Both the position numbers and the translations under genes were made by a program. Below the pieces are notes generated by a model, which was not told the DNA's origin, did no database searches, and saw only the letters and a list, made by a program, of their open reading frames with translations. Positions 25,886-42,182 of a stretch of DNA of 64,000 bases are shown in pieces; the first letter of the stretch is position 1, and each line of letters opens with the position of its first letter. Origin of the DNA: Salvelinus alpinus (Eukaryota > Chordata > Actinopteri > Salmoniformes > Salmonidae); assembly GCF_045679555.1 (NCBI RefSeq), contig NC_092087.1, positions 88,930,966 through 88,994,965 on the forward strand, read 5' to 3'.

Positions 25886-26429
25886 TGTGGTGTATTCTGC
25901 ACAGAGCCTTCACCGTGCGCTGCCACTTTAAGAGCACATCAGCAGTCAGGAAGGAGGAAATAAAGCTCTTCTGGCTCTCTGTGTGGAGCTGTTGGTTGGT
26001 GCACAGTGTGTGCTGCTCTGCAGAAGGCTTGTTTATTTTCAGCGTGCTTAGTTGTAAAGTGTTAAGTCGATCGCCGGTGTTACCTCTCTAGGTCATGGTT
26101 TTAAAATGCTTGTTTTTCCAGACGTTGAAGTTAGGTTCACTTTAGGTTCCGAATGAAAGATTAAAAGACGTGATTTATGTACGTCTGTGTTTGGGCCAAA
26201 TGAAAGCTGGTCCAGACTGGGCAAAATCTCAACCAAACACCGACGTCTATGATTGGTTCAGATTTGGTCCGGACCAGACCAAAAACCAACGTCTGTGAAC
26301 GTGGAAATGAAGCCCGGTCCAGAATGCACCAAAAAAATACATCCAAAAGGCGTCAGTGTTGGACGGTGCTTAATGAGGTATAGCCTACAGTGTTGTCTGA
26401 AATGTATTTTTAGGAATGCCCATCTATGT
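25886..26429 (+). other. Conserved duplicated block, possible old promoter/first exon (copy 2)
   Basis: Close copy of 10966-11431 followed by a single 34-bp unit. The hAT element of copy 1 is absent, leaving the empty site CTATGTTGTAGGCCTACC. Confidence 0.35.
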
Positions 26430-27367
26430 TGTAGGCCTACCATTTGTAAAACACCAAAGAAGACTGCCAGTTCGGACATGACCAAAAAAGATGTCCAAAA
26501 GACTTCGGCCTGTGTTTACGGGGGTGTTTTCTACCATATCGGCCCACAATAGAATTTAATGAATGCCCATCCATTTGGTAGGTCCACCGTTTGTAAAACA
26601 GGCTGTTTCATCAACTTAATTAGTCCTGATTCCTGTGACTAATCAATTTGGCTAATTAAGCTCTTAATTTCAGCTACCCAATTTTATCAGGAGGAGTAAT
26701 CCTGAGCCTATTTGCAATGTGTTTACACAGCGGCAAATACAGAAATATGATTTTTCTCTCACTATGATCAGCTTAGTAAAACACTGAAGGATACAAACTT
26801 GAAACCACTGATCATGACAATTTAGCCCACGGGATGAATCTCCTGGACAGCAGTGACTAGCCTGGTTGTCCAGACCATATTGTCTATTTTACTTTGACCT
26901 GTCCTGTTTTTAGAATATGTTGTTTGTTAAGTGTCAGCTGATTTTTTATGTGATTGGGCGTCATTTAGGTTAGGCTATTTGATCGGAGAAAGCTGATGTA
27001 AAAAGTTTACTGAAAAGGCCACATTCTTTATACCAAATGTTATATCTGCTGCATTATTTTTTACAGAATGTTGGTGGAGCGCTGCAGTGATGCGTCTCTC
27101 CAACAGCACCCTGGAGAGGCATGCTGGGAATTACAATATACATATTTTGCATCCCTGCCTTGACAAAGTGGTTACTGCTTATCACAGGGTGGAATCAGCA
27201 CTCACCTAAAAACCCCGCTGGTTGAGAGAAATTGTCTTTCTTTTTAGGCAGAATTATGTGAGGTTTTCTGTGTTGTTGGAGGTGGGTCTTGGTCAGTTTA
27301 GCTCAGAAAATGCTGCCCTCATCAATTTGCCACCATAGGCCTAATCCTATGCAGGCCGGCCTTGTGT
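26430..27367. repeat. Cluster duplication block gamma, copy 2
   Basis: Non-coding. About 26930-27265 is absent from copy 1 (12704-13292). No gene recognised. Confidence 0.7.
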
Positions 27368-27369
27368 TT

Positions 27370-27655
27370 CATGTTAATACTACTCCTAAACACAACCCAC
27401 CATCACTGTGTCTCAGGTTTATACTACTCCTAAACACAACCCACCGTCACTGTGTCTCATGTTAATACTACTCCTAAACACAACCCACCATCACTGTGTC
27501 TCATGTTAATACTACTCCTAAACACAACCCACCATCACTGTGTCTCATGTTAATACTACTCCTAAACACAAGCCACCATCACTGTGTCTCATGTTAATAC
27601 TACTCCTAAACACAACCCACCATCACTGTGTCTCATGTTAATACTACTCCTAAAG
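27370..27655. repeat. 44-bp satellite (about 6 copies), copy 2
   Basis: Same unit as at 13293-14988 but a much shorter array. Confidence 0.93.
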
Positions 27656-27866
27656 CTCTTATGAAGCATTAACTCAATCACTCTTACTGTCACTCTGTTG
27701 CTCTTAATTAAAAAAGCATGCTAAAGTCTTCATGTCAATCAACATGTACAATGTACATCCCATCTTTTGTAGCATACAATATAGCTCAGTATTTGTCATG
27801 GGTGCCAATGATTTTGGTCGTGACTGTATATCTAACAATCAGATTAATATGTCGAAATACATGTAT

Positions 27867-27938
27867 ACACACACACACACGCACACGCACGTGCACACAC
27901 ACGCACACACACACGCACACACACACACACACACACAG
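27867..27938. repeat. (CA)n microsatellite
   Basis: Impure CA/ACGC tract in the equivalent place to 15079-15136. Confidence 0.9.
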
Positions 27939-28690
27939 TTATACTTGACCCTGTTATACTTTGACAGTGAACATGACCCTATTGAATGGAGATCTGGGTA
28001 TTAACAGTCCAGGGTCCGTATTCACAAAGTGTATCAGAGTAGGAGAGCTGATCTGGGATCAGTTTACCCTTTTAGATCATAATTATATGGACCGTCTGAG
28101 ACACTTTATGAATACAGGCCCTGATGTAACAACCAAAACACAGATCAAAATTAACCAACAAGTACAAAGATACAGGAAGTCATGTGATGTTTGGCTAAAA
28201 ACATCAAAACTAAAACTATATTTCAAGATATCGTCAAGTGTACTTACAGAGTGAAGTGAAGGGGAGAGGTCTTGAACAGTGAGTCAACGTACTGTCACTG
28301 TGTGGAAACAAGAAGTAGTCTACTGTAAGTGTTAGTAGAAGCAGGCATAGCCTAAGTGTGAGTTCTGTGGTTGACACATTTTAAAAGTAGTCTAGTCAGG
28401 TCATTAACATGCAGAAACAGCATGTCACATAAGGGATGTTACTGTATCTAAATAGAAAATGGTCTAAAGTCAGCATACTGTAGTTACATTTCTTTATTTG
28501 AGGAGTGGGCCTACATGTTTAACAAGAGACAAAATGTGACCGATTCCCATCGCTCTTCAGCAGCTGCATCAGCTGGTACTGAAGGTTCCAGAACAGATGA
28601 AAGGGGAGTATCTTTGGTACCAGTGTTCTAGACTAGAGCTCTCCCTACTGACATCTCAACATTACTGCAGCTTCCAGGCTTCATATGTCC
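27939..28690. repeat. Cluster duplication block delta, copy 2
   Basis: It matches 15137-15870 and 58550-59300. No gene. Confidence 0.7.
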
Positions 28691-30240
28691 CTACTAGTCC
28701 GATGAAAATATACAAAATAGAAGGTAGAACATTTAAAAAAAAAAAAATACATTTAGAATAAACCAGGCACACACATAAAAGTACTGTTATTGGGACTTAT
28801 GTTGATCTGGCGTTTCAATTGAGCGAACTAGTGAGCTCAGCTAGCTTGTTAGCTACATGAAGCTGCTGTTATTCAGTGATAAACAAGGATTTTTGTGCAT
28901 CACACAGCTACTCTGAATGGACTGGATTGTGAACAATATGATGTGTTGCAGCTGAATTACAGCAATACCCCATAGTTAGCTAGTGAGCTAGCTAGTTACC
29001 TAACTTTGAGCTATCAACATTAGCTAACTAGAAACAACAGACAACAGTGTCATGTCATTATGCCAAGGCCAAGGCAAGCTGCTCTGAGTTTCCAGTGTGT
29101 TCTTGTGTGAAAGAGATGTCTTCAGCTCACTGATCTTCAGAACAACGGACCCAAAGTGAACCCTGACATGTATATAACTAAGTCTGTCTTTCTGTCTGGG
29201 ATTATTGTGTCCCATTGTGTCTGACTGATGCGTGTTTTTTTTAAATGACAATGAATAATCTTTCATGTAATTATTTATTGCTGCTTCGTTATTGTTATTT
29301 TATTGTGTGATTTATTTGTATTTTTTTTGCATTTTTATAATTTAAATAATCGAATATTTTCTTACATAAAAACAACTGCATTGTTGCTTAAGGGCTTGTA
29401 AGTAACCATTTCACAATATGGTCTACACCTGTTGTATTCGGCGCATGTGACTAATACAATTTGATTTGATTTGTGTGTTTAGGTGCTGGACATTGCTCCC
29501 TCTGACACTGGGTTTCTGACCCTCTAAAAGTCTGAGCTGTTTGGGGGGGTTCTACTAGCTGACATATGGAATTGTTTTAAGGTGGTCATACAGTGGATCA
29601 TTTAGATATTTGATTTTGAATTATAGTACCCCTGAATTATAGTACCCCTTTAGGTTAAAAAGGAGAAGGACTAATGTTTGTGAGAGCAGGCAGGTGACTG
29701 CAATATAGTCTGCCTGGAACATGCCCAATATTCAATTGTAATTCAATTCAAAAATAGCATTTATTTATCCCCTGTAGGGGCAATTACTAGGCACCCTATG
29801 GCATCAGACTGGCAGTAAGTCTCACAGTGACATCACAAGGGGTCACACTTTCAGGTCACATGTCCAGTCACATGACCATACATACATACACAGTAAAACA
29901 CATGATAACAACAGATGTCAGCCCCCTTAGTGTCTACTACATGGTCATCACAGAGGAGATTCACTGGGCAAAGATCCCTTCAAGGTTCTAATGATGTCAT
30001 TTCCATGTTTCACAGCTCAGGCCGAGGGAGAGGGGGAAGGAAATCAGAGGTGCACTCCTCTTCACTTTGATTGACACTTCACACACTCATTATATATGTC
30101 CAGTGTTCTGTCTGGGATCTGTGGTCTGTGCCAGAGGACTACAAACGGGGTGACACCCTCCCAAGCATCCTGTTCCCTTTTAAAGTAGGGACACAGTCCC
30201 TCATCCTCTTCCTTCATCTTCATCATTCTCCTCCCTCTCT
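28691..30240. other. Non-coding stretch, mostly unique
   Basis: AT-rich sequence with a poly-A run near 28735, GCTAGCT-rich sequence near 28840-29030 and a lone LINE 3' end at 29385-29472. About 29990-30240 resembles 16030-16280. No supported exon. Confidence 0.5.
29385..29472 (+). mobile_element. L2-type LINE 3'-end fragment
   Basis: CACCTGTTGTATTCGGCGCA followed by TGTGAC..AATACAATTTGATTTGATT matches the terminus of the LINE at 5260-5340. Confidence 0.75.
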
Positions 30241-30263
30241 ACTATCCAGTCGCTGCGTGGTGG

Positions 30264-33586
<3,323 letters not shown>

Positions 33587-33684
33587 CTGGAGAGAGAAGA
33601 GGGGAGGAAGAGAGGGGGAAAAGGGAGGGGAGAGTTGCCTCACCATACTGCTTGAAAGGGAGGGGAGAGATGCTGCACCATAGC

Positions 33685-34440
33685 TTGTCTATTTTACCCT
33701 GGTTAATCATCTCATCACTATGTAGATCAACACTCCTACACTGAGACACTTTATGAATACTGACCCTGATGTAACAACCAAAACACAGCTCAAAACATAA
33801 CAACAAGTAAAATGATACATTACCCTCAAGAATATGACTTACGCCTAAAAACAAATATCCCAAAACTATATTTCAAGATATTGTCAAGAGTACTTACAGA
33901 GTGAAGTGAAGGGGAGAGGTCTTGTACAATGAGTCAACTTACTGGTAGTGCATGGAAACTGACATGAAGTGTGTGTTCTGTGGTTGATACATATTTAAAG
34001 TAGTTAAGACACAAGTAGCTGATGCAGAACGTCCTTCCTCTTAAAGTCATTAACATGCATGAGGACCAGACTAGCACATAGAAAGGGGAGGTTACTGTAT
34101 TTCAATAGAAAATGTACAACAGACTGCATATCTAGTTGCCTTTCTTCATTTGAGTACTGGGCTTACATTGTTTTAAATGTGGCCCATTTACAATGTATTA
34201 TATTGCCTAAATACAGAATCATGTTACTATAGCCTACTATTTTACTGTAGCCTCCCTCTGAGTTCTACATGGAACAGGTCAAAGTTCCATTTACATTTGG
34301 TCAGTTCCATGATGTCATTCATTCTATTCTACAAACACATTCAGTTTACACTCCTCATCAGCTGCATCAAAGTGGTACTGAAGGTTCCAGTGTTCTAAAC
34401 TAGAGCTCCACCTAGTGGCATCTCAACATTACTGCAGCCG
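33685..34440. repeat. Cluster duplication block alpha, copy 3
   Basis: It matches 9479-10200 and 54161-55300. It keeps the empty site for the solo LTR of the third copy (AGGTCAAAGTTCCATTTACA at about 34275). Confidence 0.8.
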
Positions 34441-34460
34441 CCAGATATGAATGTCCTTAA

Positions 34461-36277
34461 CTTCTTGCAACTATAGGGGGTGCTGTTCCGCATTAGCATA
34501 TTTGGGTCTCCAAATTAAACTGCCTCGTGCTAAATTCTTGATCGTACAATATGCATATTATTGTTATTATTGGATAGAAAACAGTCTATAGTTTCTATAG
34601 GAGTTGAAATTTTGTCTCTGAGTGGTACAGAACAATTTTTACAGCACTTTTCATGACAGGGTTCAGATTTCAGAAATTTTTACCTCTGATCTGGGGTCTG
34701 TTTATAAGGCCACAGTGAATGCTATGAAGAAACCGACACTGCCTACGTCTTCCTCTGGGTGTCTGTACGTCATCACGTTTTCAATGAAATCGATGGGACA
34801 TTCACAGCCATTATAAATGACCAAAATGTACAGAGACCGCCCTTTCTCAACGTGCGCCTCAAGCGTGAAGGCCATCGGACCTGTCTCGTTCCAAATCGTT
34901 TTCTAACCAGCTATATTTCTCCGGTCATGTTTTCAGTCGTTATAGTTGTTAAAAACATCAGAATGTAGTTAATTTTAACCGTTTTATAGCAATTTATATC
35001 CGTTTAGTGCGATTCTGAGGAATTTATTTGTCGTGCACTTTCTAGCTTTGGGAACGTTTCGCGGTCTCGGTCGTTGTTAGTGGACATTTCGAAGGACAGA
35101 GGACATCTATCGACCAAAAGACGTTTATAACATAGAAAGGATACATTGCCCAAGAATATGATGGAAGATCAGCTCAAAGTAAGCAATATTTAATATGATA
35201 AACCGTGTTTCTGTCGAAATATTTTAAACGCATACATCGCCATTTTGTTTGGTGTAGCTTCACTTGGCCAACCCTGTATTGAAAAGTAAGGATAATTTTA
35301 AAAATGTAAATCAGCGGTTGCATTAAGAACTAATTTGTCTTTCGATTCCTGTCAACCCTGTATTTTTTAGTCAAGTATATGATTAGCTTTTAATTAAACT
35401 AGATCACTCTGATAGATGACGTCAGACATATTGAGGCTTGATTTCCTAGTATTTTTATTGTGTAACCACGGTTTTGTATGGCTAAATATGCACCTTTTCG
35501 AACAAACTGTATATGTATGTTGTAAAATGATGTTACAGGAGTGTCATCGGAAGAATTCTGAGAAGGTTAGTGAAAAAATTAATATCTTTTGGCGGTGATT
35601 ACGTTATAGCGCTCTTTGGCTGGAATCGATGCTCTGGTAACGTTTTCACATGTAGTATGCTAACTTATCGATTTATTGTGTTTTCGCTGTAAAACGCTTA
35701 GAAAATCTGAAATATTGTCTGGAATCACAAGATCTGGGTCTTTCCATTGCTATGCTTTGTCTATTCTTATGAAATGTTTTATGATGAGTAAATTGGTCAT
35801 ACACGTTGCTCTATCTAGTAATTCTAGTCGATTTGCGATGGTCGGTGCAATTGTAAACTGTGATTTCTACCTGAAATATGCACTTTTTTCTAACAAAAAC
35901 TATCCTATACCATGAATATGTTATCAGACTGTCATCTGAAGAGGTTTTTTCTTGGTTAGTGGATATCAATATCTTAGTTGAGCCGAATTGGTGATAGCAC
36001 CTGAAGGAGTAAGAAACTGATGGAGTTAGAATAGTGGTGTATTTTGCTAACGTGTTTAGCTAATAGATTTACATATTTTGTCTTCCCTGTAAAACATTTT
36101 AAAAATCTGAAATGGTGGCTTTATTCACAAGATCTGTATCTTTCATCTGGTGTCTTGGACTTGTGATTTAATGATATTTAGATGCTACTATCTACTTCTG
36201 AAGCTATGCTATCTATGCTAATCAGTGTGTGGGGGGTGGGGGGTGATCCCGGATCCGGGGTTGAGGTTCTAGAAAGG
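34461..36277 (+). mobile_element. TTAA-target non-autonomous DNA transposon, copy 3
   Basis: A perfect TTAA duplication (34457-34460 and 36278-36281) flanks 1817 bp starting CTTCTTGCAACTATAGGGGG and ending GGATCCGGGGTTGAGGTTCT AGAAAGG. The uninterrupted target is seen in paralogs at about 10372 and 25210. It contains about 400-bp internal modules starting near CGCTGTAAAACGCTTAGAAA (35683 and about 36080). No transposase. Confidence 0.88.
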
Positions 36278-36281
36278 TTAA

Positions 36282-36713
36282 TAATGTTGGGATAATAACA
36301 ACATTACAAACTGGAAATTAATCAGATAAAATGGTGAAAAACAACACTGTCTAGTACTTGACAAAGTCACATTTAATAAGCACACAAACACGTGTAATCC
36401 TGCATGTAGTCTTCACCGTGCACTTTAAGAGCGCAGCAGCAGTCAGGAAGGAGGAAATCAAGACGGCTCTTCCGGCTCAGTGTCGGAGCTCTCGATTGGC
36501 TGGGCAGTTTTGACGGGTGTGTTCAACTCCGCTTACGTCTTGTTTGGTTTCAGCTTGCTTAGTTTATAACATTTCTAAGTGTGATCGCTGTTGTTATCGC
36601 GCTACTCCTGACGAGTTGGAAGCGTTCTGGCCTCTGATCTCATCGATTACTAGCAACATTGTTGCAAGCTTTTGTCAAACGAACAACCAAGTATTGTGTC
36701 GGACGGACAAATA
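36282..36713 (+). other. Duplicated block with CpG-richer, promoter-like part (copy 3)
   Basis: Diverged copy of the 10375-10600 and 10966-11200 blocks. ACTTTAAGAGCGCAGCAGCA and GGAAGGAGGAAATCAAGACG recur here with more CpG. It may be an old promoter/first exon. The short frame 36517-36714 has no recognised domain. Confidence 0.3.
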
Positions 36714-39700
36714 GGTTCTCTATCTATCCTACTCTTTTCAGTTCAGCAGGTTAATACCTGTCTGGTAGTGGTTCTCTATCTATCCTACTCTTTTCAGTTC
36801 AGCAGGTTAATACCTGTCTGGTACTGGTTCTCTATCTATTCTACTCTTTTCAGTTCAGCAGGTTAATACCTGTCTGGTAGTGGTTCTCTATCTATCCTAC
36901 TCTTTTCAGTTCAGCAGGTTAATACCTGTCTGGTAGTGGTTCTCTATCTATCCTACTCTTTTCAGTTCAACAGGTTAATACCTGTCTGGTACTGGTTCTC
37001 TATCTATCCTACTCTTTTCAGTTCAGCAGGTTAATACCTGTCTGGTAGTGGTTCTCTATCTATCCTACTCTTTTCAGTTCAGCAGGTTAATACCTGTCTG
37101 GTAGTGGTTCTCTATCTATCCTACTCTTTTCAGTTCAGCAGGTTAATACCTGTCTGGTACTGGTTCTCTATCTATCCTACTCTTTTCAGTTCAGCAGGTT
37201 AATACCTGTCTGGTAGTGGTTCTCTATCTATCCTACTCTTTTCAGTTCAGCAGGTTAATACCTGTCTGGTAGTGGTTCTCTATCTATCCTACTCTTTTCA
37301 GTTCAGCAGGTTAATACCTGTCTGGTAGTGGTTCTCTATCTATCCTACTCTTTTCAGTTCAACAGGGTTAATACCTGTCTGGTACTGGTTCTCTATCTAT
37401 CCTACTCTTTTCAGTTCAGCAGGTTAATACCTGTCTGGTACTGGTTCTCTATCTATCCTACTCTTTTCAGTTCAGCAGGTTAATACCTGTCTGGTACTGG
37501 TTCTCTATCTATCCTACTCTTTTCAGTTCAGCAGGTTAATACCTGTCTGGTAGTGGTTCTCTATCTATCCTACTCTTTTCAGTTCAACAGGTTAATACCT
37601 GTCTGGCAGTGGTTCTCTATCTATTCTACTCTTTTCAGTTCAACAGGGTTAATACCTGTCTGGTACTGGTTCTCTATCTATCCTACTCTTTTCAGTTCAG
37701 CAGGTTAATACCTGTCTGGTAGTGGTTCTCTATCTATTCTACTCTTTTCAGTTCAGCAGGTTAATACCTGTCTGGTACTGCTTCTCTATCTATTCTACTC
37801 TTTTCAGTTCAGCAGGTTAATACCTGTCTGGTAGTGGTTCTCTATCTATCCTACTCTTTTCAGTTCAGCAGGTTAATACCTGTCTGGTACTGGTTCTCTA
37901 TCTATTCTACTCTTTTCAGTTCAGCAGGTTAATACCTGTCTGGTAGTGGTTCTCTATCTATCCTACTCTTTTCAGTTCAGCAGGTTAATACCTGTCTGGT
38001 AGTGGTTCTCTATCTATCCTACTCTTTTCAGTTCAGCAGGTTAATACCTGTCTGGTAGTGGTTCTCTATCTATCCTACTCTTTTCAGTTCAACAGGTTAA
38101 TACCTGTCTGGTACTGGTTCTCTATCTATCCTACTCTTTTCAGTTCAGCAGGTTAACACCTGTCTGGTAGTGGTTCTCTATCTATCCTACTCTTTTCAGT
38201 TCAGCAGGTTAATACCTGTCTGGCAGTGGTTCTCTATCTATCCTACTCTTTTCAGTTCAACAGGTTAATACCTGTCTGGTACTGGTTCTCTATCTATCCT
38301 ACTCTTTTCAGTTCAGCAGGTTAATACCTGTCTGGTAGTGGTTCTCTATCTATCCTACTCTTTTCAGTTCAGTAGGTTAATACCTGTCTGGTACTGGTTC
38401 TCTATCTATTCTACTCTTTTCAGGTCAGCAGGTTAATACCTGTCTGGTAGTGGTTCTCTATCTATCCTACTCTTTTCAGTTCAGTAGGTTAATACCTGTC
38501 TGGTACTGGTTCTCTATCTATTCTACTCTTTTCAGGTCAGCAGGTTAATACCTGTCTGGTAGTGGTTCTCTATCTATCCTACTCTTTTCAGTTCAGCAGG
38601 TTAATACCTGTCTGGTAGTGGTTCTCTATCTATCCTACTCTTTTCAGTTCAGCAGGTTAATACCTGTCTGGTAGTGGTTCTCTATCTATCCTACTCTTTT
38701 CAGTTCAGCAGGTTAATACCTGTCTGGTAGTGGTTCTCTATCTATCCTACTCTTTTCAGTTCAGTAGGTTAATACCTGTCTGGTAGTGGTTCTCTATCTA
38801 TCCTACTCTTTTCAGTTCAGCAGGTTAATACCTGTCTGGTAGTGGTTCTCTATCTATTCTACTCTTTTCAGTTCAGCAGGTTAATACCTGTCTGGTAGTG
38901 GTTCTCTATCTATCCTACTCTTTTCAGTTCAACAGGTTAATACCTGTCTGGTAGTGGTTCTCTATCTATCCTACTCTTTTCAGTTCAACAGGGTTAATAC
39001 CTGTCTGGTAATGGTTCTCTATCTATCCTACTCTTTTCAGTTCAACAGGTTAATACCTGTCTGGTAGTGGTTCTCTATCTATCCTACTCTTTTCAGTTCA
39101 ACAGGGTTAATACCTGTCTGGTAATGGTTCTCTATCTATCCTACTCTTTTCAGTTCAACAGGGTTAATACCTGTCTGGTAGTGGTTCTCTATCTATCCTA
39201 CTCTTTTCAGTTCAACAGGGTTAATACCTGTCTGGTAGTGGTTCTCTATCTATTCTACTCTTTTCAGTTCAACAGGTTAATACCTGTCTGGTAGTGGTTC
39301 TCTATCTATCCTACTCTTTTCAGTTCAGCAGGTTAATACCTGTCTGGTACTGGTTCTCTATCTATTCTACTCTTTTCAGTTCAGCAGGTTAATACCTGTC
39401 TGGTAGTGGTTCTCTATCTATCCTACTCTTTTCAGTTCAGCAGGTTAATACCTGTCTGGTACTGGTTCTCTATCTATTCTACTCTTTTCAGTTCAGCAGG
39501 TTAATACCTGTCTGGTAGTGGTTCTCTATCTATCCTACTCTTTTCAGTTCAGCAGGTTAATACCTGTCTGGTACTGGTTCTCTATCTATTCTACTCTTTT
39601 CAGTTCAGCAGGTTAATACCTGTCTGGTACTGGTTTTCTATCTATCCTACTCTTTTCAGTTCAGCAGGTTAATACCTGTCTGGTAGTGGTTCTCTATCTA

Positions 39701-40185
39701 TCCTACTCTTTTCAGTTCAGCAGGTTAATACCTGTCTGGTACTGGTTCTCTATCTATTCTACTCTTTTCAGTTCAGCAGGTTAATACCTGTCTGGTACTG
39801 CTTCTCTATCTATTCTACTCTTTTCAGTTCAGCAGGTTAATACCTGTCTGGTAGTGGTTCTCTATCTATCCTACTCTTTTCAGTTCAGCAGGTTAATACC
39901 TGTCTGGTAGTGGTTCTCTATCTATCCTACTCTTTTCAGTTCAGCAGGTTAACACCTGTCTGGTAGTGGTTCTCTATCTATCCTACTCTTTTCAGTTCAG
40001 CAGGTTAATACCTGTCTGGTAGTGGTTCTCTATCTATCCTACTCTTTTCAGTTCAGTAGGTTAATACCTGTCTGGTAGTGGTTCTCTATCTATCCTACTC
40101 TTTTCAGTTCAACAGGTTAATACCTGTCTGGTAGTGGTTCTCTATCTATCCTACTCTTTTCAGTTCAACAGGTTAATACCTGCCT
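36714..40185. repeat. 56-bp satellite, about 62 copies
   Basis: Unit GGTTCTCTATCTATCCTACT CTTTTCAGTTCAGCAGGTTA ATACCTGTCTGGTAGT. A few variable positions (GTAGT/GTACT, TCC/TTC, CAGCAGG/CAACAGG/CAACAGGG) recur in mixed order, consistent with unequal exchange. Each unit carries a pyrimidine run ending in CAG, like a 3' splice site. Confidence 0.97.
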
Positions 40186-40327
40186 GGCGCCTCTCTCTAA
40201 CAACACTGCTACAAACTGATGTCTGTATTGGTCAACATGTCAATGTTATATGCTGTTACACTGTTTCTGTCTCAAATGGCACCCTAATCCCTGTATAGTG
40301 CAATACTTTGTGTGTGTTCATTCCAGG
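40186..40327. other. Short unique stretch, KCNIP-relict intron end
   Basis: It leads from the satellite to a good acceptor (TGTTCATTCCAG) at 40316-40327. Confidence 0.4.
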
Positions 40328-40883
40328 GGATGACTGATATCATGCACTCCATCTATGATACAGTATGATGGGAATGTGTTTGTCAGCAGCATACCACCCT
40401 GCATACCACTGCTGGCTTGATTCTAAACAGGGTTGGTCCCTGGATGGGAGACCAGATGCTGCTGGAAGTGGTGTTGGAGAGCCATTAGGAGGCACTCTTT
40501 CCTCTGGTCTAAAAAATATCCCAATGTCCCAGGGCAGTGATTGGGGACATTGCCCTGTGTAGGGTGCCGTCTTTCAGATGGGATGCTAAACGGGTGTCCT
40601 GACTCTCTGGTCACTAAAGATCCCATGCCACTTATCATAAGAGTAGGGGTGTTAACCCTGGTGTCTTTGCTAAATTCCCAATCTGTCCCTCACACCATCA
40701 CGGTCACCTAATCATCCCCAGCTTCCAATTGGCTGATTCATCCCCCTCCTCTCCCTGTAATTATTCCCCAGGTCAGTGCTGTAAATGAGAATGTGTTCAG
40801 TCAACTTACTTGGTTTAATATAAAAAACGTACCCCTGTATGCAGAACAATTTACCCATGGAGCATGTGGACCACTTATTCCAG
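40328..40883 (+). pseudogene. KCNIP (KChIP) exon relict, split by a SINE
   Basis: After the acceptor, the plus strand reads GMTDIMHSIYD, a motif diagnostic for Kv-channel-interacting proteins. The second half (CMQNNLPMEHVDHLFQ, about 40835-40883) ends at a GTAACA donor and corresponds to the REExxxEHVexFFQ part of the same exon. Between them lies the 5S-derived SINE (about 40389-40826). KChIPs are EF-hand calcium sensors of A-type potassium channels. With the exon split and shifted, this copy cannot make a normal protein. Confidence 0.75.
40389..40826 (+). mobile_element. 5S rRNA-derived SINE
   Basis: The head CATACCACCCTGCATACCAC and GGTTGGTCCCTGGATGGGAG ACCAG resemble the 5S rRNA internal control region (TGGATGGGAGACC). 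A body with GGGTGCCGTCTTTCAGATGG follows, and the tail TCAGTCAACTTACTTGGTTTA matches fish LINE-type ends. It inserted in the KCNIP-like exon. Confidence 0.85.
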
Positions 40884-41534
40884 GTAACAGAACTAACCAC
40901 AGGTCTGAATACTTATGTAAATGTGATATTTCAGTATTTTTTTTATACATTTGCAAACATTTTTAAATGTGTTTTTGCTTTGTCATTAATGGGTATTGTG
41001 TGTAGATTGACGGGAAAATAAACAATTTCATCCATTTTAGAATAAGGCTGTAACTTAACAAAATGTGGAAAAAGCCAAGGGGTCTGAATGCTTTCCGAAT
41101 CCACTGTGGGCCTTGATTCAATCCTAATGTGCTTGTAGACAATGCTTTTATTTAAAGGCAGAGTTCCTGTGTTAGTGGAGATCACATTCAAGGTAAACAC
41201 AGCAGATGTTGGCTCATTTGGAAATGACCTTTAAATGCTTTAGCACGGTTTCTAATTGGATCCAGGCCCCAGGGTTAGATAATTCTACATCCATTGTTTT
41301 TCACAATGATTTTAAAAGGACCCTCTAGACATAACCTCCTTATTGTTGCATTCTGACTTTGAACAACCAAAAGGTCAAATAGAGGTTGCTTATATTTGTC
41401 CTGTTTCAGGTGTAAGTGTGTAACCTGTACAGTGTGTGTGGTGTGAAATGGAAATAGTTTGTTGCATATCCCACTCCTCCTGAGACGTCCTCGGGGAGGA
41501 GAAAGGGTTGCATATTCAACTGTTTCTCTGTTAG

Positions 41535-41588
41535 AAAATGGACAAGAACAAAGATGGTGTGGTCACCATTGAGGAATTTCTGGACAGG
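41535..41588 (+). pseudogene. KCNIP (KChIP) EF-hand exon relict
   Basis: After the acceptor TTTCTCTGTTAG the plus strand encodes KMDKNKDGVVTIEEFLD, the last EF-hand loop of KChIPs (D-x-N-x-D-G-x-x-x-x-x-E). The expected continuation (TCQKDENI) is absent, replaced by unrelated sequence after 41588. The order and phase relative to 40328-40883 fit the next KCNIP exon. Confidence 0.75.
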
Positions 41589-42179
41589 GTGCCCATATTT
41601 AGCCCCACAGCCTCCACCCCTATCTCTCCTCTATCCCCAAACACAGACTCATTAGGGCTGTCAGGGGGGTAAAACGTACCCCTCCATGGATCTCCACTCT
41701 CCCATCCGGCCCAATATCTACTGTTTGTTTACGGAATTCTGTGTGATTATTTAGTTAGTAAATATATAAGCCAATTTGTTTATTGCTGATTCATTATGGA
41801 AACCAGAGTTCATGCAGATAACCAATAATTTGATGACATTCAGATGAGACTGAGGTCAAGAATAATTGATGACTGAAATGTAAGAGATTTAGATCTGTAA
41901 GAGTTCATTCGGAAGACAGAACTCCTTTAAATAACTTCTCCGTGGTGCCCCAGGTTATTACTGAGTTAATTGTTACATGATTTAATTCAATCACGTAATC
42001 AATTAAACGTTAGGTAATCGATTTAATAAAATAGCATGTCATCACATTAATGACAGTCACAGACACTACAAATTGATAAGAAACGTTGCATCAGGACACT
42101 GAGGCAAAATATTACCATAACTTTGTCATAAAACCAATAATAAATGTATATGAACACACCAAGTAAACATATATTATGT
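41589..42179. other. Non-coding stretch
   Basis: AT-rich sequence with no exon, RNA gene or repeat recognised. Confidence 0.4.
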
Positions 42180-42182
42180 GTA

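Noticed and set aside
36517-36714. 65-residue frame in the CpG-richer block
   Set aside because: No domain, not kept in the two paralogous blocks, and it ends where the satellite begins.
36714-40185. CRISPR-like regular repeats
   Set aside because: There are no unique spacers; the 56-bp units abut directly. This is a vertebrate satellite.
40389-40550. 5S rRNA gene
   Set aside because: Only part of the internal control region is recognisable, and it continues into a SINE body and tail.
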